From NCBI GenBank assembly GCA_946482325.1, contig CAMLRA010000151.1:1-10028 (forward strand): a stretch of DNA of 10,028 nucleotides, read 5' to 3'. The stretch comes from an uncultured Chromatiaceae bacterium. GTDB taxonomy: Bacteria > Pseudomonadota > Gammaproteobacteria > Enterobacterales > Alteromonadaceae. This document shows, in pieces, positions 7,197 through 10,028 of this stretch. Made by a program: the position numbers and the translations under genes. Position 1 is the first letter of the stretch. Each line of letters starts with the position of its first letter. The notes below the pieces were generated by a model. That model ran no database searches and was not told the origin of the DNA. It saw only the letters and a program-made list of their open reading frames with translations.

Positions 7197-7226
7197 GTTA
7201 TAACAAATTGGCCTGTCCAATTGCAA
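7197..7226 (-). promoter_or_regulatory. Probable promoter of the GH92-HAD operon
   Basis: Read on the - strand, a -35 TTGCAA (7226-7221) is followed by an 18-base spacer and TATAAC (7202-7197), preceded by TG one base away, forming an extended -10 (TGTTATAAC). The GH92 ATG is about 30 bases downstream of the -10 with AGGAG between. Operator-like site 1 fills the spacer and site 2 abuts the -35, the layout expected for repression. Confidence 0.62.
7208..7220. promoter_or_regulatory. GntR/FCD operator-like site 1 (GH92 promoter spacer)
   Basis: TTGGCCTGTCCAA is an inverted repeat (ATTGG-N5-CCAAT with its flanks) whose core GGCCTGTCC fits the half-site pattern TGGnCnGnCCA of FCD-type GntR regulators. 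It lies between the -35 and -10 of the GH92 promoter. An identical 14-base string AAATTGGCCTGTCC occurs upstream of the gntR gene (site 4). Confidence 0.65.
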
Positions 7227-7239
7227 CAGGCCTGACCGG
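7227..7239. promoter_or_regulatory. GntR/FCD operator-like site 2 (upstream of GH92 -35)
   Basis: CAGGCCTGACCGG, core GGCCTGACC, begins 19 bases from site 1 and directly abuts the -35. With the preceding CAA it matches site 5 near gntR (CAACAGGCyTGACC). Confidence 0.6.
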
Positions 7240-7279
7240 TTGCTGGGTGCTTTGTCCGGAAATTCTCAGGGCAGCCAGC

Positions 7280-8026
7280 TTACTCGCCAATTAACAGCAC
7301 ATAAGCTTCAGTCACCTGTGCGATATGCGATTGCATCGCCGCTTTGGCGCCCGCGGCGTCGCGCCGGCTTAAACACAAATAGATTTTTTCATGCGCTTCG
7401 ATATTCGGGCCTGCCACCTGACGGCGGATTTTCTCCGCGAACAGCTGGCTGAGTTCGGAGCTTTCACGCAACGCCCACAGCCATTCAATCATTGATTGCA
7501 AAGCACTGTTGCGGGTGGCGCTGGCGATGAGCTGGTGGAATTTGCCGTCAAAAGTCTCAGCTTCGGCTGATCTTTGCTGCTGCACCAGACTAATCATCTG
7601 ATTTAAATAAGCCTTTAATTTCAATAGCTCTTCGTTGCTGATGCGCTCTGCCGCCAAAGCTGCTGCATCGCCTTCGAGTAACAATCGCGCTTCCATAATC
7701 TCCAGCGGGCCCGGCGCGTTTTCAGCCAGAATTGAGCTTTTCAGGCTGGCTTCCTGCACCACATAGACGCCTGAGCCAGGCCTGATATCTACTAGTCCAG
7801 ACACTTCTAACGCGATCAATGCTTCACGCACGGTCTGCCGGCTGACGTCATATTGCTGGGCTAAATCACGCTCGGCCGGTAAGCGCATACCGGGCTTTAA
7901 CACGCCGCTGTTGATTTGCTGCGCCAACTTGTCTGCTATCTGCAAGTACAGTCTGGAGTTTGACGTCTGGGCCTGACGCGAATTCGCCTGGGTGTTAATG
8001 AGCGGGAGAGGGCTGCTGTCGTTCAT
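7280..8026 (-). CDS. GntR-family transcriptional regulator with FCD domain, likely local regulator of mannoside/mannonate use
   Basis: A 248-residue GntR regulator. After a polar ~24-residue N-terminal extension, the winged helix-turn-helix spans about 25-90, with LKPGMRLPAERDLAQQYDVS and RQTVREALIALEVSGLV and the wing RPGSGVYVV. The all-helical FCD ligand domain follows with its probable metal-binding set Asp160-x3-His164, His212 (EAHEKIY) and His234 (MQSHI). The subfamily (FadR, UxuR/ExuR, LldR relatives) often senses carboxylates or sugar acids, which fits D-mannonate or a related acid as inducer; that is inference. The frame is open upstream to 8218, but ATG 8026 has AGGA 5-6 bases upstream on the - strand and the upstream stretch holds operator-like sites, so 8026 is the start. 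It sits between its two presumed targets, the GH92-HAD operon downstream and divergent manD. Confidence 0.93.
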   Translation of the reverse strand: MNDSSPLPLINTQANSRQAQTSNSRLYLQIADKLAQQINSGVLKPGMRLPAERDLAQQYDVSRQTVREALIALEVSGLVDIRPGSGVYVVQEASLKSSILAENAPGPLEIMEARLLLEGDAAALAAERISNEELLKLKAYLNQMISLVQQQRSAEAETFDGKFHQLIASATRNSALQSMIEWLWALRESSELSQLFAEKIRRQVAGPNIEAHEKIYLCLSRRDAAGAKAAMQSHIAQVTEAYVLLIGE

Positions 8027-8040
8027 GAGTTCCTGTGGAA

Positions 8041-8053
8041 GTGGTTTGACCAA
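8041..8053. promoter_or_regulatory. GntR/FCD operator-like site 3 (gntR leader)
   Basis: GTGGTTTGACCAA holds the perfect arms TGGT/ACCA around TTG, the generic FCD operator form TGGTnnnACCA. It lies 15 bases before the gntR start codon, probably in its transcribed leader, suggesting autoregulation. Confidence 0.5.
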
Positions 8054-8070
8054 AAATTTATTGTTGCAAA

Positions 8071-8083
8071 TTGGCCTGTCCGG
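8071..8083. promoter_or_regulatory. GntR/FCD operator-like site 4 (gntR promoter region)
   Basis: TTGGCCTGTCCGG shares its first 11 bases, and three upstream A residues, with site 1 in the GH92 promoter. It lies 45 bases upstream of the gntR ATG, where a repressor would cover the promoter. Confidence 0.6.
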
Positions 8084-8100
8084 ATGTAAGTTAAATTCAA

Positions 8101-8113
8101 CAGGCTTGACCAA
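8101..8113. promoter_or_regulatory. GntR/FCD operator-like site 5 (gntR promoter region)
   Basis: CAGGCTTGACCAA, core GGCTTGACC, starts 30 bases from site 4, whereas the equivalent pair at GH92 is 19 bases apart. Its left flank CAA also matches site 2. Confidence 0.58.
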
Positions 8114-8162
8114 TTTAGCTGCGAGGCGCTGCTGACGCAACTTTTCAGCGCTTAGTTTGTAA

Positions 8163-8175
8163 GCGGTCAGACCAG
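8163..8175. promoter_or_regulatory. GntR/FCD operator-like site 6 (between gntR and manD)
   Basis: GCGGTCAGACCAG contains the perfect palindrome GGTC-A-GACC, the closest of the six to the FadR-type consensus TGGTCnGACCA. It is the site nearest manD, about 170 bases before its start, and may serve the manD direction or DNA looping. Confidence 0.5.
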
Positions 8176-8226
8176 ATGACGAGCCGGCGCTGCAGAAACT
8201 GCCGTCTATAGCAGACAAGTGCAGCC

Positions 8227-8257
8227 CAAGGCCGGAAAGAAAAAATCTGCGGCCTTG
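8227..8257. promoter_or_regulatory. Inverted repeat CAAGGCCG/CGGCCTTG upstream of manD
   Basis: Perfect 8-base arms at 8227-8234 and 8250-8257 flank a 15-base A-rich centre. No T-run follows on either strand, so a terminator is unlikely. It may be an operator for a second regulator or a hairpin in a long manD leader. Confidence 0.4.
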
Positions 8258-8315
8258 TGTTTAGTAGGGAATGCCAGCGGTGGCAGTAGCAGTTGGGTTT
8301 TATAGCATTTAAGTA

Positions 8316-8331
8316 GTTCCGTATGCGGAAC
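8316..8331 (+). promoter_or_regulatory. Short hairpin/inverted repeat before the manD ribosome binding site
   Basis: GTTCCG (8316-8321) and CGGAAC (8326-8331) pair perfectly across TATG. A second GGAACC at 8338-8343 overlaps the manD Shine-Dalgarno AGAGGA, so the GTTCC arm could pair with either copy. It may be a regulator site near the transcription start or an mRNA structure affecting initiation. Confidence 0.45.
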
Positions 8332-8345
8332 CTCAGAGGAACCAG

Positions 8346-9554
8346 ATGAAAATCATTGATGCAAAAGTCATTATTACCTGCCCGGACCGTAACTTTGTCA
8401 CGGTCAAAATCACCACGGATCAGGGGCTGTATGGCATCGGTGATGCGACCTTAAACGGCCGCGAGCTGGCGGTCGCCAGTTATCTGCAGGACCATCTGAT
8501 CCCTTGTCTGATTGGTCGCGACGCCAGTCGCATTGAAGACATCTGGCAATTTTTTTACCGTGGCGCTTACTGGCGTCGTGGTCCGGTTGGTATGACCGCT
8601 ATCGCCGCTATTGACGTGGCGTTGTGGGATATCAAAGCCAAAGCCGCCAATATGCCGCTGTATCAGCTGCTCGGTGGTCGCAGCCGCGACGGTATCATGG
8701 TGTATGGTCATGCCAATGGCAATACCATTGCGGAAACTGTCGCTGAAGTCGGGCGTTATATCGAGATGGGCTACAAAGCCATCCGCGCCCAGACTGGTGT
8801 CCCTGGCCTTGCCAGCACTTATGGCGTGTCGAAAGACAAAATGTATTACGAGCCTGCCGACAACGACCTGCCAAGCGAAAACGTCTGGTCGACCAGCAAA
8901 TATCTGAACAGCGTGCCTGAGCTGTTTAAAGTGCTGCGTGAAACTTATGGTTATGACCACCATCTGCTGCACGATACTCACCACCGCCTGACGCCGATTG
9001 AAGCGGCGCAGCTGGGCAAGTCGTTAGAGCCATACAAATTATTCTGGTTAGAAGATGCGGTACCAGCCGAACTGCAGGAAGGTTTCCGCCTGTTCCGCCA
9101 TCACACCACGACGCCAATTGCGGTCGGTGAAGTGTTTGCTTCTATTCATGATTGCCAGCAGCTGATTAGCGAGCAGCTGATTGATTATATCCGCACCACT
9201 ATCGTGCATGGCGGCGGTATTACGCATCTGCGTCGTATCGCCCATCTGGCCGAGCTTTATCATGTCCGCACCGGCTTCCACGGCGCGACCGACTTAAGCC
9301 CAATCACTATGGGTGCAGCTCTGCATTTTGATACCTGGATACCAAATTTCGGTATTCAGGAATACATGCGCCACACGCCGGCTACCGATGAAGTGTTCCC
9401 GCATGATTATCACTTCGCGAACGGCTATTTATATGCCGGCGAAAAACCGGGCCATGGCGTTGATATCGACGAAAAACTGGCGGCGAAATACCCGTACAAA
9501 CGAGCCTATCTGCCGGTCAACCGGTTAGAAGACGGCACCATGTTTAACTGGTAA
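8346..9554 (+). CDS. manD: D-mannonate dehydratase ManD (enolase superfamily, RspA-like)
   Basis: ManD dehydrates D-mannonate to 2-keto-3-deoxy-D-gluconate with Mg2+ in the cytosol. The 402-residue product has the same length as the characterised Novosphingobium ManD and reads as a close homologue from end to end ([71 protein letters not shown], ending LEDGTMFNW). The three metal ligands are at the expected positions, Asp210 (LLHDTHH), Glu236 (LEDA) and Glu262 (VGEVF), with His212, Arg147 and Tyr159 of the acid/base machinery; this favours true mannonate dehydratase over inactive RspA-type paralogues. AGAGGA at 8335-8340 serves ATG 8346. It is divergent from the GntR gene and followed after 38 bases by an AGE-family gene, probably in one operon. 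A mannonate-forming enzyme such as UxuB is not in the window. Confidence 0.97.
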   Translation: MKIIDAKVIITCPDRNFVTVKITTDQGLYGIGDATLNGRELAVASYLQDHLIPCLIGRDASRIEDIWQFFYRGAYWRRGPVGMTAIAAIDVALWDIKAKAANMPLYQLLGGRSRDGIMVYGHANGNTIAETVAEVGRYIEMGYKAIRAQTGVPGLASTYGVSKDKMYYEPADNDLPSENVWSTSKYLNSVPELFKVLRETYGYDHHLLHDTHHRLTPIEAAQLGKSLEPYKLFWLEDAVPAELQEGFRLFRHHTTTPIAVGEVFASIHDCQQLISEQLIDYIRTTIVHGGGITHLRRIAHLAELYHVRTGFHGATDLSPITMGAALHFDTWIPNFGIQEYMRHTPATDEVFPHDYHFANGYLYAGEKPGHGVDIDEKLAAKYPYKRAYLPVNRLEDGTMFNW

Positions 9555-9563
9555 GCCAAAGTT

Positions 9564-9578
9564 CTGATCAAGGATCAG
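9564..9578 (+). other. Small intercistronic hairpin between manD and the AGE gene
   Basis: CTGATC (9564-9569) and GATCAG (9573-9578) pair perfectly across AAG, directly before the AGGA ribosome site of the next gene. There is no T-run, so it is not a terminator. It could stabilise the manD transcript or modulate downstream translation. Confidence 0.4.
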
Positions 9579-9592
9579 CAGGAACACAGCAA

Positions 9593-10028
9593 ATGCAAAC
9601 AACGACCACTGAATTTTATAGCGCCGGTTTTATCCGGCAGCATTGCCGGGACATCCTCGGGTTTTACGACCCGCGGGTGATAGATGTGGCTGGTGGTTAT
9701 TTCCAGAATTACTACGACGACGGCAGCTTGTTTGCGCCTGAGTGTCGCCAGCTGGTCAGCAGTACCCGGATTATTGTTAATTACGCCAGAGCCAGCCGAG
9801 AGCTGGCAGGTCAAACTGAACTGGCGGAAAAATACCGCGCTTATGCATTACATGGCCTGCAGTATCTGGAAAGCGTGCATTTTCAGAGCGAGACACAACA
9901 ATACGCCTGGACTTTACGCCAGCATCAGCCGGAGGTTATGACGCAGCAGGCTTATGGTTATGCTTTTGTGCTGCTGGCCTATGCCCATGTGCAGCTGGCT
10001 CAAATCGCCGATGTCAGCACGCAGCTGG
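9593..10028 (+). CDS. AGE family (N-acylglucosamine 2-epimerase-like) sugar isomerase/epimerase, 5' part; probable D-mannose isomerase
   Basis: The first 145 residues of a protein that continues beyond the window. The N-terminal alpha6/alpha6-barrel features of the AGE superfamily are visible: DVAGGYFQNYYDDGSLF (~31-47), the LVSSTRIIVNYARAS helix (~54-68) with the conserved arginine, YALHGLQYLESVHF (~85-98) and QQAYGYAFVLLAYA (~118-131), where family members carry active-site residues. The superfamily includes N-acylglucosamine 2-epimerase, cellobiose/mannobiose 2-epimerases and D-mannose isomerase (YihS/ManI types). Next to a GH92 mannosidase and ManD, interconversion of mannose and fructose is the best guess, but half the sequence is missing, so the substrate is open. 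AGGA at 9580-9583 supports ATG 9593. No signal peptide is seen, so it is cytosolic. It is probably cotranscribed with manD. Confidence 0.85.
   Translation, partial: MQTTTTEFYSAGFIRQHCRDILGFYDPRVIDVAGGYFQNYYDDGSLFAPECRQLVSSTRIIVNYARASRELAGQTELAEKYRAYALHGLQYLESVHFQSETQQYAWTLRQHQPEVMTQQAYGYAFVLLAYAHVQLAQIADVSTQL

Larger units (their letters stand above)
8027..8345. other. Divergent gntR-manD regulatory region
   Basis: A 319-base non-coding gap between divergent genes. It contains four operator-like GGYYWGWCC sites (8041-8053, 8071-8083, 8101-8113, 8163-8175), an inverted repeat CAAGGCCG/CGGCCTTG (8227-8257) and a short hairpin GTTCCG-TATG-CGGAAC (8316-8331) just before the manD ribosome binding site. 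A TATAGC at 8301-8306 might be a manD -10, but no acceptable -35 precedes it. The - strand frame stays open through most of the region as an upstream extension of gntR, which I judge not translated. Confidence 0.8.

Noticed and set aside
8027..8218. Upstream extension of the GntR gene by 64 codons
   Set aside because: The internal ATG at 8026 has a good ribosome site, the protein from there matches normal GntR length, and the extension holds four operator-like sites.
8227..8257. Inverted repeat considered as a rho-independent terminator
   Set aside because: No T-run follows the stem on either strand, and it sits between divergent genes where no terminator is needed.
8451..8984. 177-codon - strand open frame within manD
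   Set aside because: Antisense to a near full-length match to ManD with verified catalytic residues.
9684..9941. 85-codon + strand open frame near the right edge
   Set aside because: It is an out-of-frame reading of the AGE-family gene beginning at 9593, which has a ribosome site and recognisable AGE sequence through to the window end.

Overview
The window is a chromosomal segment of a gammaproteobacterium, most likely an Alteromonadales/Chromatiaceae-type marine or freshwater heterotroph such as Rheinheimera or a relative. This is inferred from the mutY-yggX pairing, the gcvA/DUF423/rlmM order shared with enterobacteria, and close similarity to gammaproteobacterial protein families; no rRNA or other marker is present to settle the genus. 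No mobile elements, tRNA or rRNA genes, or CRISPR arrays were seen.

Left part (1-4106, all + strand), housekeeping. The 3' part of mutY (adenine glycosylase, entering from the left edge with an apparent one-base frameshift) is followed by yggX (iron trafficking / oxidative protection), a GcvA-type LysR regulator, a small alpha/beta hydrolase of the TEX30/KANL3-like group, a DUF423 membrane protein (YgdD-like) and rlmM (23S rRNA C2498 2'-O-methyltransferase). From yggX to rlmM the genes are separated by 14 bases or fewer, or overlap, so they look like one transcription unit. A 20-bp imperfect tandem repeat lies in the leader before yggX. rlmM converges on the next operon with only 9 bases between the stop codons.

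Right part (4116-10028), a mannose/mannonate (mannoside) utilisation locus. On the - strand are an exported GH92-family glycosidase (probable alpha-mannosidase) and a YieH-like HAD phosphatase, joined by a GTGA stop/start overlap. Upstream on the same strand is a GntR/FCD regulator with its metal-binding Asp/His set intact. Divergent from it on the + strand are manD (D-mannonate dehydratase of the enolase superfamily, all catalytic residues present) and an AGE-family sugar epimerase/isomerase (probable D-mannose isomerase), which runs off the right edge.

Regulation. Six near-palindromic sites of the form GGYYWGWCC lie outside coding sequence: two over the GH92 promoter and four in the gntR-manD intergenic region. 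They match the TGGTCnGACCA-like pattern of FCD-type GntR repressors, so the GntR protein probably controls GH92-HAD, itself and possibly manD-AGE. The inferred chain is that GH92 releases mannose outside the cytoplasm, the AGE protein isomerises mannose to fructose, and ManD feeds D-mannonate to 2-keto-3-deoxy-D-gluconate. A mannonate-producing enzyme and the transporters are not in this window and may lie to the right. I see a coherent sugar-acid regulon with some unusual cis-elements and a divergent GH92, but no clear evidence of a wholly new system.
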